Source: Nocardioides pinisoli
Lineage (GTDB): Bacteria; Actinomycetota; Actinomycetes; Propionibacteriales; Nocardioidaceae
Assembly: GCF_024199985.1 (NCBI RefSeq)
Contig: NZ_JANARS010000004.1
Span: forward strand, 310,001-374,000
Reading direction: 5' to 3'
DNA length: 64,000 nt
Part shown: positions 43,658 through 50,809 of the stretch, piece by piece
How the letters are laid out: every line of letters starts with the position of its first letter
Position numbering within the stretch: the first letter of the stretch is position 1
Translations under genes and position numbers: made by a program
The notes under the pieces: generated by a model
Database searches by the model: none
Seen by the model: the letters and a program-made list of their open reading frames with translations, nothing else
Told to the model about the DNA's origin: nothing

Positions 43658-45101
43658 AACGCTGGCAGGGTCCGGAGCAGGTGAGGTGCAGGACCTCACC
43701 GCCTCCGACCTGCTCACTGCGATCCGCGACCGGCGCCGTGACGAGGAGCGGGCAGCAGCCGACCAGCTCGTCCTGGCCGCGCAGTGGGCGGACCTGCACC
43801 CGCCGGAGTCGATCCACGACGCGGCCGTGTTCTCGATCCCCGCCGGCGGCCGGGAGCACGAGGAACCCATCGCGGGTGAGGGATGCCCGCTGGTGGCCGA
43901 GTTCTGCGTCGCCGAGCTCGGCAGCGTCCTCGGGGTGTCCACGACGGCGGCGAAGAAGCTCATCGGCCACGCCCTCGAGCTGCGCCACCGCCTCCCCCGC
44001 CTGTGGGCCCAGGTCTACGCCGGCCGGGTCCCAGCCTGGCGGGCCCGCGCGGTGGCCGAGACCACCATCCACTCGTGCCCGTCGCTGACCCGTGAGGCGG
44101 CGGCGTTCGTCGACGCCCAGGTCGCCGCCGTGGCCGGGAAGGTCGGCCCCGCCCAGCTCGACCGGCTCGTCGCGGAGGCGATCAAGCGCTACGACCTCGC
44201 CGAGCCTGACCCGACAGCGGATCCGGAGGACGGTTGGCTCCACGTCGACCCCCGCCACGCCAGCATCGACACCCAGGACGTCCACTACGCCGGGACGATG
44301 CGGATGGAGGCCGAGCTCGGCATCGCCGACGCTCTCGACGTCGACCGCGCCCTGGCCCACGGTGCGGCCACGTTGAAGGCACTCGGGTCCACCGAGTCGC
44401 TGAACGTCCGCCGGGCCAAGGCCCTCGGCGACCTGGCCCGCACCCAGACCGCCCTCGACCTCCACACCCAAGGCGTCACCGCGGCCGAGTCCACCGACAC
44501 CAGCACCGACAGCGACACGGGCGCCGACCCGCAGCGCCTGCCAGCCGCGCGGGAGGTCGTGCTGCACGTCCACTTCGCCGCCAACCTCGACGGCTTGTCG
44601 ACGGTGTTCGGTCCCACCGGACGGCTCGAGGAAGGCCAGCGGCTGGTGCTGCTGGACCAGATCAAGTCGTGGTGCGCCGACACCCGCACCAGGGTCACCA
44701 TCAAGCCCGTCATCGACCTCGACGCCGACCTGGCGACCGAGGCCTACAAGGTGCCCGACAGGCTGCGCGAGCAGGTGATTCTCCGAGACCGCACCTGCGT
44801 CTTCCCCTGGTGCACCAGACCGGCCCGGCGAGCCGACATCGACCACATCATCCCCCACGACCCCGACGCCGCCGCAGAAGGACGCGAGCAGCCCGGACCC
44901 ACCGCCACCTGGAACCTGGCCTGCCTGTGCCGGTTCCACCACCGGTTGAAGACGCACTCGGCCTGGCGCTACGCGATGGTCTCAGCCGGGGTCTTCGAGT
45001 GGACCAGCCCCCACGGCCACCGCTACCGCCGCGACCACACCGGCACGAGCTCGATCGACCCAGCTGATCCTCCCGGCATCCCGCGACCCCGCCGACGATG
45101 A
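43650..45101 (+). CDS. DUF222 / HNH endonuclease (13E12-repeat family)
   Basis: This 483-residue protein has an N-terminal DUF222 domain (about 15-300, FCVAELGSVLGVSTTAAKKLI, LPRLWAQVYAGRVPAWRARAVAE in outline) and a C-terminal HNH nuclease: CVFPWC (383-388), DIDHII with His399, Asn422, CLC (425-427) and HH (430-431). Zinc ligands and catalytic His look intact. These multi-copy proteins of unknown role are called 13E12 repeats in M. tuberculosis, where several are reported to be LexA-regulated (recalled). It lies beside a repeat array and has a TATAAT box and SOS-like box at the start. Mobility is suspected but not shown. Confidence 0.88.
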   Translation: MIETLAGSGAGEVQDLTASDLLTAIRDRRRDEERAAADQLVLAAQWADLHPPESIHDAAVFSIPAGGREHEEPIAGEGCPLVAEFCVAELGSVLGVSTTAAKKLIGHALELRHRLPRLWAQVYAGRVPAWRARAVAETTIHSCPSLTREAAAFVDAQVAAVAGKVGPAQLDRLVAEAIKRYDLAEPDPTADPEDGWLHVDPRHASIDTQDVHYAGTMRMEAELGIADALDVDRALAHGAATLKALGSTESLNVRRAKALGDLARTQTALDLHTQGVTAAESTDTSTDSDTGADPQRLPAAREVVLHVHFAANLDGLSTVFGPTGRLEEGQRLVLLDQIKSWCADTRTRVTIKPVIDLDADLATEAYKVPDRLREQVILRDRTCVFPWCTRPARRADIDHIIPHDPDAAAEGREQPGPTATWNLACLCRFHHRLKTHSAWRYAMVSAGVFEWTSPHGHRYRRDHTGTSSIDPADPPGIPRPRRR

Positions 45102-45178
45102 CCCCGCCCCGCACCCCGCCACCACCCAGATGGCGGGGCCACAGGCACGTTCCGGACCAGGGTGCGGCGTCCGGCTGC

Positions 45179-45184
45179 GAGGAT
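45179..45184 (+). promoter_or_regulatory. -10-like GAGGAT for the HIT gene
   Basis: GAGGAT ends six bases before the GTG at 45191. The match to TANNNT is partial, so this is a weak call. Confidence 0.3.
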
Positions 45185-45190
45185 GCCGGC

Positions 45191-45535
45191 GTGGCTGACT
45201 ACACCGGCGACGACTTCTACTGCGACGTGGCGATCCCCCGGGCCGTCCCGCTGGACGTCGTGCACGAGGACGACCTGGTGCTCGCCTACCACCACACCCG
45301 CCCCTTCTGGCGGGTCCACCTCGTGGCGGTGCCCAAGCGGCACATCGCCTCGTTCACGACGGTCGGCCCAGACGACGAGGCCGACATCCGGGCGCTCCTC
45401 GCGGTCGCGCAGCGGCTCGCCCGCCAGGTCGAGGTGGAGCACGGCGCGGCCGCCGTGCTGACTAACCTCGGCACCTACCAGGACTCCAAGCACCTCCACG
45501 TCCACGTGCACTCGGGACCGCAGGTCCGCGCCTGA
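45191..45535 (+). CDS. HIT-family nucleotide hydrolase/transferase
   Basis: This 114-residue protein has the histidine triad motif as KHLHVHVHSG near the C-terminus, preceded by VHLVAVPKRHIASF and VLTNLGTYQDSKHLH. HINT-type HIT enzymes hydrolyse purine nucleoside phosphoramidates or aminoacyl-adenylates. The GTG at 45191 was chosen because VADYTGDDFYCDVA matches the family start and the upstream frame is Pro/Arg-rich and unconserved. It is the first of three small rightward genes after the HNH gene. Confidence 0.88.
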   Translation: MADYTGDDFYCDVAIPRAVPLDVVHEDDLVLAYHHTRPFWRVHLVAVPKRHIASFTTVGPDDEADIRALLAVAQRLARQVEVEHGAAAVLTNLGTYQDSKHLHVHVHSGPQVRA

Positions 45536-45552
45536 GTGTCGGTCCCCCTCGC

Positions 45553-45558
45553 CACACT
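45553..45558 (+). promoter_or_regulatory. -10-like CACACT for the NTF2-like gene
   Basis: CACACT ends six bases before the GTG at 45565. It matches the pattern of the neighbouring starts but only partly fits TANNNT. Confidence 0.3.
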
Positions 45559-45564
45559 GACGGC

Positions 45565-45939
45565 GTGGACACCCGCGCACTGCTGACCGGCCTGGCCGCG
45601 ACCATCGACGCCCACGACTGGGAGGGGCTGCCCGCCCTCCTGCACCCCGACTTCACCTGTCGGCTGGTGCACACGGGCGAGGTCTTCGACCGGGACGGCT
45701 GGGTGCGGCTCAACGCCGACTACCCGGGGTTCGACCGCATGCACGTCGACGACCTGGTCGTCGAGGGCGACCGCGGGGTGCTGCGGGCGCGAGTGACGGG
45801 GACGGACGGCGCGGGCGAGCGGCTCGAGTTCGTCGTCGCGAGCTTCGCCACGGAGCGCGACGGACTCCTGGTCGAGCTGGTCGAGGTATGGGCCGACGTC
45901 GACCAGGTGCCGCCCGAGGGCACGCGGCCCGTAGCCTGA
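45565..45939 (+). CDS. NTF2/SnoaL-like small protein
   Basis: This 124-residue protein has the cone-fold pattern of SnoaL-like proteins: an N-terminal helix LTGLAATIDAHDWEGLPALL, the strand HPDFTCRLVHTGEVFDRDGW, then alternating strands VLRARVTGTDGAGERLEFV and LLVELVEVWADVDQVP. The family includes isomerases, hydrolases and non-catalytic proteins, and this one has no diagnostic catalytic pair that I can name. GTG start; 29 bases after the HIT gene and four bases before the next gene. Confidence 0.75.
   Translation: MDTRALLTGLAATIDAHDWEGLPALLHPDFTCRLVHTGEVFDRDGWVRLNADYPGFDRMHVDDLVVEGDRGVLRARVTGTDGAGERLEFVVASFATERDGLLVELVEVWADVDQVPPEGTRPVA
45932..45937 (+). promoter_or_regulatory. -10-like TAGCCT for the second GNAT gene
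   Basis: TAGCCT ends six bases before the GTG at 45944 and overlaps the last codons of the NTF2-like gene. Confidence 0.45.
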
Positions 45940-45943
45940 GCCG

Positions 45944-46447
45944 GTGCTGCCCGAGCCCACTGCACGCCTGCGGTTCCGCCCCATGCGCAGGAGCGACCTC
46001 GACGACATGACGGCGGTCCTGTCCGCCTTCGACCCGGTCCGCCCCGGCGAAGGCCGCCGTACCCGCGACGACGCGGTGCGGTGGATCGAGTGGCAGGAGC
46101 GCAACTACGCCGAGCACGACTTCGGGCTGTGGGTCGTCGAGAAGCACGACGGCACCTTCGTCGGCGACTGCGGCCTGACCGTGCAGGACGTCGAGGGCGT
46201 CCCGCACGTCGAGGTCGGCTACCACGTCCTGCCCGAGCTGCGCCGCCAGGGCCACGCCACCGAGGCCGCCCGGTCCGTGCGGGACTGCGCCGCCGCGAAC
46301 GGCGTCGAGCACCTGGTCGCGCTGATCCGGCCCGAGAACACGCCGTCGCAGGGTGTCGCCCGCAACCTCGGCATGGTCCTCGAGCGCACGGCCCACGTCC
46401 ACGGCGCAGAGGCGTTCGTGTTCGGCATGCGGCTCGGGCAGTCCTGA
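45944..46447 (+). CDS. GNAT-family acetyltransferase (RimJ/RimL-like)
   Basis: This 167-residue enzyme has the RimJ/RimL-type N-terminus (TARLRFRPMRRSDLDDM), substrate region FGLWVVEKHDGTFVGDCGL, acetyl-CoA loop VLPELRRQGHATEAARSV (RxxGxA) and VALIRPENTPSQGVARNLGM. Such enzymes acetylate protein N-termini, antibiotics or small amines. The target is unknown. GTG start with a leaderless-type -10. A clear hairpin follows the gene. Confidence 0.87.
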   Translation: MLPEPTARLRFRPMRRSDLDDMTAVLSAFDPVRPGEGRRTRDDAVRWIEWQERNYAEHDFGLWVVEKHDGTFVGDCGLTVQDVEGVPHVEVGYHVLPELRRQGHATEAARSVRDCAAANGVEHLVALIRPENTPSQGVARNLGMVLERTAHVHGAEAFVFGMRLGQS

Positions 46448-46458
46448 CGAACAACGGA

Positions 46459-46495
46459 GCCCCGGTCCAACCGCGCACGGCAGTCGGACCGGGGC
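46459..46495. terminator. Perfect 10-bp stem between convergent genes
   Basis: GCCCCGGTCC (46459-46468) pairs exactly with GGACCGGGGC (46486-46495) around a 17-base loop. It sits between the GNAT gene and the convergent secreted-protein gene and can act for both. Confidence 0.65.
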
Positions 46496-46521
46496 CCCGT
46501 GGAGTCACCTCAGGGGTGGGG

Positions 46522-47118
46522 TCACCTCATCTTCTTGGCGGTGAGCTTGGCGAGCGGCTTGACGCTGGCCACCGGCACCGCAGCGTCGTCGACGGCGATG
46601 ACGTTGCCGATCCTCTTGCCGTCGCGGACCACGACGGTGCTGGCGTAGTTGGTGGTCGTGGAGAACGTCGACTGCAGCTCGAAGGTCAGGGACTCGTCGC
46701 CGAGACGCAGGTTCTTGCCCTTCGTCAGTGCGAGCGTGGCCCCCGTCTCGGGCTGGGTGTAGGTCGCGCACTTCTTGACGTACTTCTTGTACGAAGCCAT
46801 GACGGCCTTGGCCTTGGCGACGGACTTGAGCTCGACGACACCGGTCTGCACGATGGGGTACACGGTGGCGGACGATCCGGCCGTGCTCGTCCCGGACTTC
46901 ACCGACTGCGTCGTGGTCTCCTCGCAGGTCTTGCCCGGCACGCCGATCCGCTTGGTCTTCTCGGTCGTGAACTGGGCGTCGGCGAGCTCGGGGAACGCCT
47001 TGACGATGTCCTTCTGGCTGGGCGCGTCCTTCGCGGTCACCGCCGCCTGGGCCGGGGTGGCCGAGACGAGCAGGACCGCGGCGAGGCCGGCGGCGATGGA
47101 CAGGGAGGTGCGACGCAT
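46522..47118 (-). CDS. Secreted protein of unknown function
   Basis: This 198-residue protein has a classical signal peptide (MRRTSLSIAAGLAAVLLVS, cleavage after TPAQA near residue 25). The mature part has two Cys (GKTCEET and KKCATYT) that could form a disulfide and a strand-rich core (NYASTVVVRDGKRIGNVIAV). The pattern resembles extracellular sensor-like domains of the PknH_C type, but I cannot assign it firmly. AGGAG lies six bases before the ATG. No operon partner is visible. Confidence 0.7.
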   Translation of the reverse strand: MRRTSLSIAAGLAAVLLVSATPAQAAVTAKDAPSQKDIVKAFPELADAQFTTEKTKRIGVPGKTCEETTTQSVKSGTSTAGSSATVYPIVQTGVVELKSVAKAKAVMASYKKYVKKCATYTQPETGATLALTKGKNLRLGDESLTFELQSTFSTTTNYASTVVVRDGKRIGNVIAVDDAAVPVASVKPLAKLTAKKMR

Positions 47119-47223
47119 GGGTGCTCCTGAGAAAGGTGGGAATGACGCTGTGCCCAGCCGTCCTACCCGTTCACACGCGGATCAATCCCCTGCCGGCCGA
47201 TCCGTTGCGCGATCCGGGTGCAC

Positions 47224-48255
47224 CTAGTCCTCGACGAGCCCGACCCGGAGGTACTCAGCGGCGTAGGTGCCGCTCAGCAGCAAGGACGCGTAGCGCGCGA
47301 CCTCGGCGTCGGCGTCGGTCTCGAGCACCTCGACCCGTACGCCGTGGCGCGCCGCGGCCGCCTTCAGGTGGCCCGTCTGCTCGCGCACGACCGGGTCGTC
47401 GGACCGGTCGTCGAGGATGAGCAGCAGCGGACGCAGGTCACCGGGCTCGTCGGCGAACGGGTCGGCGAAGACGTCGTGGGGCCGGGTCGCCTCGATGACC
47501 GGCAGCAGGTGCTCGGCGTCGCCGGCGATCGCGGAGCGCCCGCTCGTACGACGCAGCAGCTCGGCGAGCCGGCGGGCCGCCCGGGCGGCGAGCACGGAGC
47601 CGCCCCACACGAGCGGGTTGGTGTCGGCCATCGCGATCGCCAGCATCTTGGCGGGGTTGACGGCCAGGTCGCGGTGCGGCGAGCAGGCCTCGGCGACGCG
47701 GTCGAGGGAGGTGGCCACCGACTCGGCGTCGGCGCGCGGCCCGAGGTGGACGTGGGCGAGATAGTCGAGCATCACGACGGCGGTTGCGAGCTGGTCGCCC
47801 GTCACCGTCGGCAGCACCGTGACGTGCCGACCGGCGGCGTGCTCGCCCACGAGCGAGCGCTCGGGGCACGCGACCACCACCTGCGACCCGCGGCGCACGG
47901 CCTCGGCGACGGCCGACGCCGACCCGTGGTCGTTGCCCTCGGGCGCGAGCATCACGACGAGGTCGAGCGAACCCGCCCACCCCGGGAGGCCGGGGTTGGG
48001 CCATGCCACGAACGGGACCGGGCACCACGGCTCGAGCACCGCGCGGAGCAGGCGGGAGTCGGGTCCGGCCGCGATCACCGCGCGCGGCCGGGCCTCGTCG
48101 CGACCGCGGGCGATGGCCTCCGCGGTCGCGGCGGCGGCCTCGTGGGCCTCACGGCGCACGCGCGAACCGCTCTCGGCGAGCGTGCGCAGCCGGAGGTCGA
48201 CCGTCTCCAGCACCCCGGCGTCGTCCAGCCGGGCCTCGTCGAACCAGGTCGCCAC
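47224..48255 (-). CDS. SIS-domain protein, phosphoglucose/phosphomannose isomerase-like
   Basis: This 343-residue protein resembles the bifunctional PGI/PMI group and Rv3256c. The first SIS half includes RAVIAAGPDSRLLRAVLEPW and LDLVVMLAPEGNDHGSASAVAEA; the C-terminal half ends AEYLRVGLVED, where the isomerase family has its Tyr/Arg segment. The usual catalytic Glu-His pattern is not clear, so it may be a non-catalytic relative. The GTG at 48255 has GAGGAG six bases upstream. In mycobacteria the gene lies between manA and manB; neither is present here. Confidence 0.75.
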   Translation of the reverse strand: MATWFDEARLDDAGVLETVDLRLRTLAESGSRVRREAHEAAAATAEAIARGRDEARPRAVIAAGPDSRLLRAVLEPWCPVPFVAWPNPGLPGWAGSLDLVVMLAPEGNDHGSASAVAEAVRRGSQVVVACPERSLVGEHAAGRHVTVLPTVTGDQLATAVVMLDYLAHVHLGPRADAESVATSLDRVAEACSPHRDLAVNPAKMLAIAMADTNPLVWGGSVLAARAARRLAELLRRTSGRSAIAGDAEHLLPVIEATRPHDVFADPFADEPGDLRPLLLILDDRSDDPVVREQTGHLKAAAARHGVRVEVLETDADAEVARYASLLLSGTYAAEYLRVGLVED

Positions 48256-48272
48256 GGGAGGCTCCTCAGGTC

Positions 48273-48449
48273 TCAGGCGGGCTTGCGGGCCTCGTCGACC
48301 AGCAGGACCGGGATGTCGTCGCGGACCGGGTAGGCGTTGCCGCAGCCCTGGCACACGAGCTCGTCGACGCCGTCGGAGGAGGCGGGAGACAGCTCGCCGT
48401 GGCAGGCCGGGCAGACGATGATGCTCAGCAGCTGCTGGTCGATGTTCAC
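48273..48449 (-). CDS. Trm112-family zinc protein
   Basis: This 58-residue protein is too short for most gene finders. It has two zinc-binding pairs, CPAC (Cys13, Cys16) and CQGC (Cys33, Cys36), and the family C-terminal strand YPVRDDIPVLLVDEARK. Trm112 proteins activate methyltransferases in eukaryotes and archaea; bacterial members are often next to SIS/PGI-like or kdsB genes. GTG start at 48449, 17 bases upstream of the SIS gene and so probably co-transcribed. The partner is unknown. Confidence 0.88.
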   Translation of the reverse strand: MNIDQQLLSIIVCPACHGELSPASSDGVDELVCQGCGNAYPVRDDIPVLLVDEARKPA

Positions 48450-48479
48450 GCCGATGATCCTAGGGGGTGCCCGGGCCCG

Positions 48480-48842
48480 TCAGTCAGTGGGCGTGAGGAC
48501 GCGCAGGTGCCCGCGCTTGGCGCCGCGGGTCGGGTCGTCGGTGGAGTGCAGCGGCACCGGCGCGGGGGCGGGTCGACCCGCCTCGCGCACCGCGTCGGCC
48601 AGGGCCAGCAGGTCGTCGCTGCTCGGACCCTGGGCCGTCGGGTCGGGGGCGAGCCGGAGCACCTCCCAGCCGCGCGGGGCCGACAGCCGCTCGCTGTGCA
48701 GCTCGCAGAGGTCGTAGGCGTGCGGCTCGGCGTACGTCGCCAACGGACCCAGGACGGCGGTCTGGTCGGCGTAGACGTAGGTCAGCGTGTTGACCGCGGG
48801 ACGGCCACACGCCGTCCGCGAACAACGACGGGCAAGGCTCAC
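48480..48842 (-). CDS. DUF3499 protein
   Basis: This 120-residue actinobacterial protein has the family marks: an N-terminal Cys pair in RRCSRTACGRPAVNTLTYVYAD (in outline), AEPHAYDLCELHSERLSAPRGWEV with further Cys and His, suggesting a small zinc domain, then a low-complexity tail. The function is unknown; the M. tuberculosis relative is Rv3258c (recalled). The GTG at 48842 follows the -10-like TAGCGT by seven bases. It is divergent from the metallopeptidase-like gene. Confidence 0.88.
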   Translation of the reverse strand: MSLARRCSRTACGRPAVNTLTYVYADQTAVLGPLATYAEPHAYDLCELHSERLSAPRGWEVLRLAPDPTAQGPSSDDLLALADAVREAGRPAPAPVPLHSTDDPTRGAKRGHLRVLTPTD

Positions 48843-48849
48843 GGCGCCG

Positions 48850-48885
48850 ACGCTACCCGGCGTGCACACGCCGGGCGCTTAGGCT
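48850..48885. promoter_or_regulatory. Divergent leaderless promoters around a 20-bp palindrome
   Basis: TAGCGT (minus strand, 48855 to 48850) serves DUF3499 and TAGGCT (plus, 48880-48885) serves the metallopeptidase-like gene. Between them CCCGGCGTG (48856-48864) and CACGCCGGG (48867-48875) form a 9-bp perfect inverted repeat with a 2-bp centre. Confidence 0.6.
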
Positions 48886-48891
48886 CGCGGC

Positions 48892-49365
48892 GTGGACATC
48901 GGCAGGGGCGACGAGGCGGGCACGCAGGCGGCCGGCGGGACCGGCGGGCGCCGGCACCGCACCCGGGACCGCCGGGGACGCGGCATGCGCGGCCCGGGGG
49001 TGCTGCCCGAGCGACCCGGCACCCCGGTGCTGCGGACCGCGAGGCAGCGCTTCGACCAGCTCGTGCTCGACGTGGTCACCCCGCTGGACGAGCGGTGGCA
49101 GCGCCACCTCGGCCTGGTGGAGTACGCCGTCGAGGACGCGCCGATGCTCCCGGACGACTGGCCCGACGAGACGGTGCCGCTGTCGTCGCTCGTGCGCGGC
49201 AAGGGGCAGGAGCCCACCCGGCTGGTGATCTTCCGGCGCCCGATCGAGCACCGCTCGACCTCGCACGACGAGCTCGAGGCGATGGTGCACACCGTCGTCG
49301 TGGAGCAGCTGGCCGAGCTGCTCAACCTCACCCCGGGCCAGGTCGACGAGCGCTACGCCGACTGA
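48892..49365 (+). CDS. Metallopeptidase-family-like protein lacking HExxH
   Basis: This protein of about 157 residues resembles the zincin-like family PF06262 and mycobacterial Rv3259 in layout: FDQLVLDVVTPLDERW, DAPMLPDDW and TRLVIFRRPIEHRS, then a C-terminal helix ELEAMVHTVVVEQLAELLNL. In true members the last helix carries HExxH; here the segment is HTVVVEQ, so the metal site is incomplete and peptidase activity is doubtful. The first 30 residues are basic and low-complexity, so the GTG start at 48892 is uncertain, though a -10-like TAGGCT supports it. Confidence 0.8.
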   Translation: MDIGRGDEAGTQAAGGTGGRRHRTRDRRGRGMRGPGVLPERPGTPVLRTARQRFDQLVLDVVTPLDERWQRHLGLVEYAVEDAPMLPDDWPDETVPLSSLVRGKGQEPTRLVIFRRPIEHRSTSHDELEAMVHTVVVEQLAELLNLTPGQVDERYAD

Positions 49366-49372
49366 CGACCGC

Positions 49373-50809
49373 CTACCGCTGGGCGGGGCGCACGTCCGCG
49401 ACCTCGCTGGTCGTCCCCAGCTGCGCGAGCGGCAGGACCGAGAGTCCCCGGTCGCTGACCTCGACGGAGACGACCGCGCCCGTGCGCTGCACGCGCACCT
49501 GCGCGAGCACCGCCTCGTCGGGCACCCGGATGCGCGCCGCCGTGGCCGGGTCCACCTCGACGCGGCGCTCGCGGACCACCGCGTCGCCGTCGGAGTCCCA
49601 GGCCCGGAGCGTCACCACGCCCGGGGCGCTCGCCCCGGTGACGACGACGCGCTTGGACCCGGCGGGCAGGGCGACGGCGGCGTCGCCCTCGATCGTGGAC
49701 CCGGCCGACGTCAGCGCGAGGTCGGAGGCGGTCCGGGTGCGGAGCGTGGCGGTGACCGGCCCGGTCGCCTCGAGCCGGAGCGCCTGCACGTCCTGGAGGT
49801 TGCGCCCGCGCAGCACGCCGCTGAGGTCGACCTCGGTGACCGACGCCGGGTCGAGGCTCACCTCCTCGACGCCCGCCGGGGCGAACTCGCTCTCCTCGCT
49901 GACCAGCTCGAGCGCGACCCGCACCTCGCTGTCACCGGGGTTGGCCAGGGTGAGGACCCGGTCGGCGGCGGTCGTCCCGACCCCGGCGACGTACGACGTC
50001 GGGGCGGGCGCGGCCTGCGCGGGGAGCCACTCGCGGACCGGACGGTCGCGACCGACCGGGTCGACCACGTCGACCACGCTGGAGGCGAGCCGGCCGCGGG
50101 AGACGCTGACCCGCAGGGCCAGGGCGTCGCGGTTGGGCGCGACGACCGCGAGGTCGAAGGAGGTCGAGCGGCCGCCGGGCACGCGCACGCCGCGGAGCGC
50201 GGGCACGTCCACGACCCCGCTGCCGTCCCAGACGGTGACGTCGGCGACGGCCGGGCCGCGGTCGGGGTTGATCAGGGTGAGGGTCGAGGTGTGCTCGGCG
50301 GACGCGCCGACGCCGGTGAACCACCGCTCGGGGGCCGGCTGGTCGCACCCGGTCGCCGAGCCGCCGCCGGAGCGGGAGGCGACGAGACCGGGCGCCAGCT
50401 CACCGCTGCCGTTGACGACGACGTACTGCCGCTCGGTGCGGGCCGCCACGCCACCGGAGAGTGCCTGGGTGTCGTCCTGGCGGCCGACGCGCAGCGCCAG
50501 GTCGCCCGAGGCCAGCGCGGTGGTGCCCATCCTGACCTCGTCGGCGCCGGGCAGCCGGGCCGGGCACACCACGGTGACCCGGTCGAGGGCGGCCTCGGAC
50601 GGGGCGAAGGACGTCGGCGCCTGCTCGGCCGGTCGCACCAGGGCGAGGGCCGCGACGGTGAGCAGCGGGATGAGCACGGCGAGGACCGTCACCGGTGACG
50701 GGCGGGTGCGGGTGGACTCGGCCGCGCGGCGGCGACCGCCACCGGGCTGCGTGGGCTGCATGGACTCCGTGGGCTCCGTGGACTCTGTGGACTCGGTGGG
50801 CTCAGGCAT
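49373..50809 (-). CDS. DUF5719 secreted/membrane-anchored protein
   Basis: This 478-residue protein has a cytoplasmic N-terminus made of Thr-Glu-Ser/Pro repeats, one membrane helix (VTVLAVLIPLLTVAALALV, about residues 40-58), and an extracellular beta-rich region with repeated immunoglobulin-like strand patterns (TSTLTLINPDRGPAVADVTV, DRVLTLANPGDSEVRVALEL). This is DUF5719, usually next to a large GT2 membrane protein and whiB in Actinobacteria. The function is unknown, probably in the envelope. Its ATG overlaps the stop of the GT2 gene by eight bases. Confidence 0.85.
   Translation of the reverse strand: MPEPTESTESTEPTESMQPTQPGGGRRRAAESTRTRPSPVTVLAVLIPLLTVAALALVRPAEQAPTSFAPSEAALDRVTVVCPARLPGADEVRMGTTALASGDLALRVGRQDDTQALSGGVAARTERQYVVVNGSGELAPGLVASRSGGGSATGCDQPAPERWFTGVGASAEHTSTLTLINPDRGPAVADVTVWDGSGVVDVPALRGVRVPGGRSTSFDLAVVAPNRDALALRVSVSRGRLASSVVDVVDPVGRDRPVREWLPAQAAPAPTSYVAGVGTTAADRVLTLANPGDSEVRVALELVSEESEFAPAGVEEVSLDPASVTEVDLSGVLRGRNLQDVQALRLEATGPVTATLRTRTASDLALTSAGSTIEGDAAVALPAGSKRVVVTGASAPGVVTLRAWDSDGDAVVRERRVEVDPATAARIRVPDEAVLAQVRVQRTGAVVSVEVSDRGLSVLPLAQLGTTSEVADVRPAQR
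50752..50805. repeat. Six 9-bp tandem repeats in the DUF5719 N-terminus
   Basis: Six units of the pattern TGG(A/G)CTCNG, with a slightly divergent first unit, run in frame and encode Thr-Glu-Ser/Pro triplets at the start of DUF5719. Copy-number change would alter length by three residues without a frameshift. Confidence 0.8.

Noticed and set aside
43119..44957. Long minus-strand reading frame through the repeats and the HNH gene
   Set aside because: It is the translation of the repeat units plus the antisense of the HNH gene, with no ribosome-binding site or family similarity.
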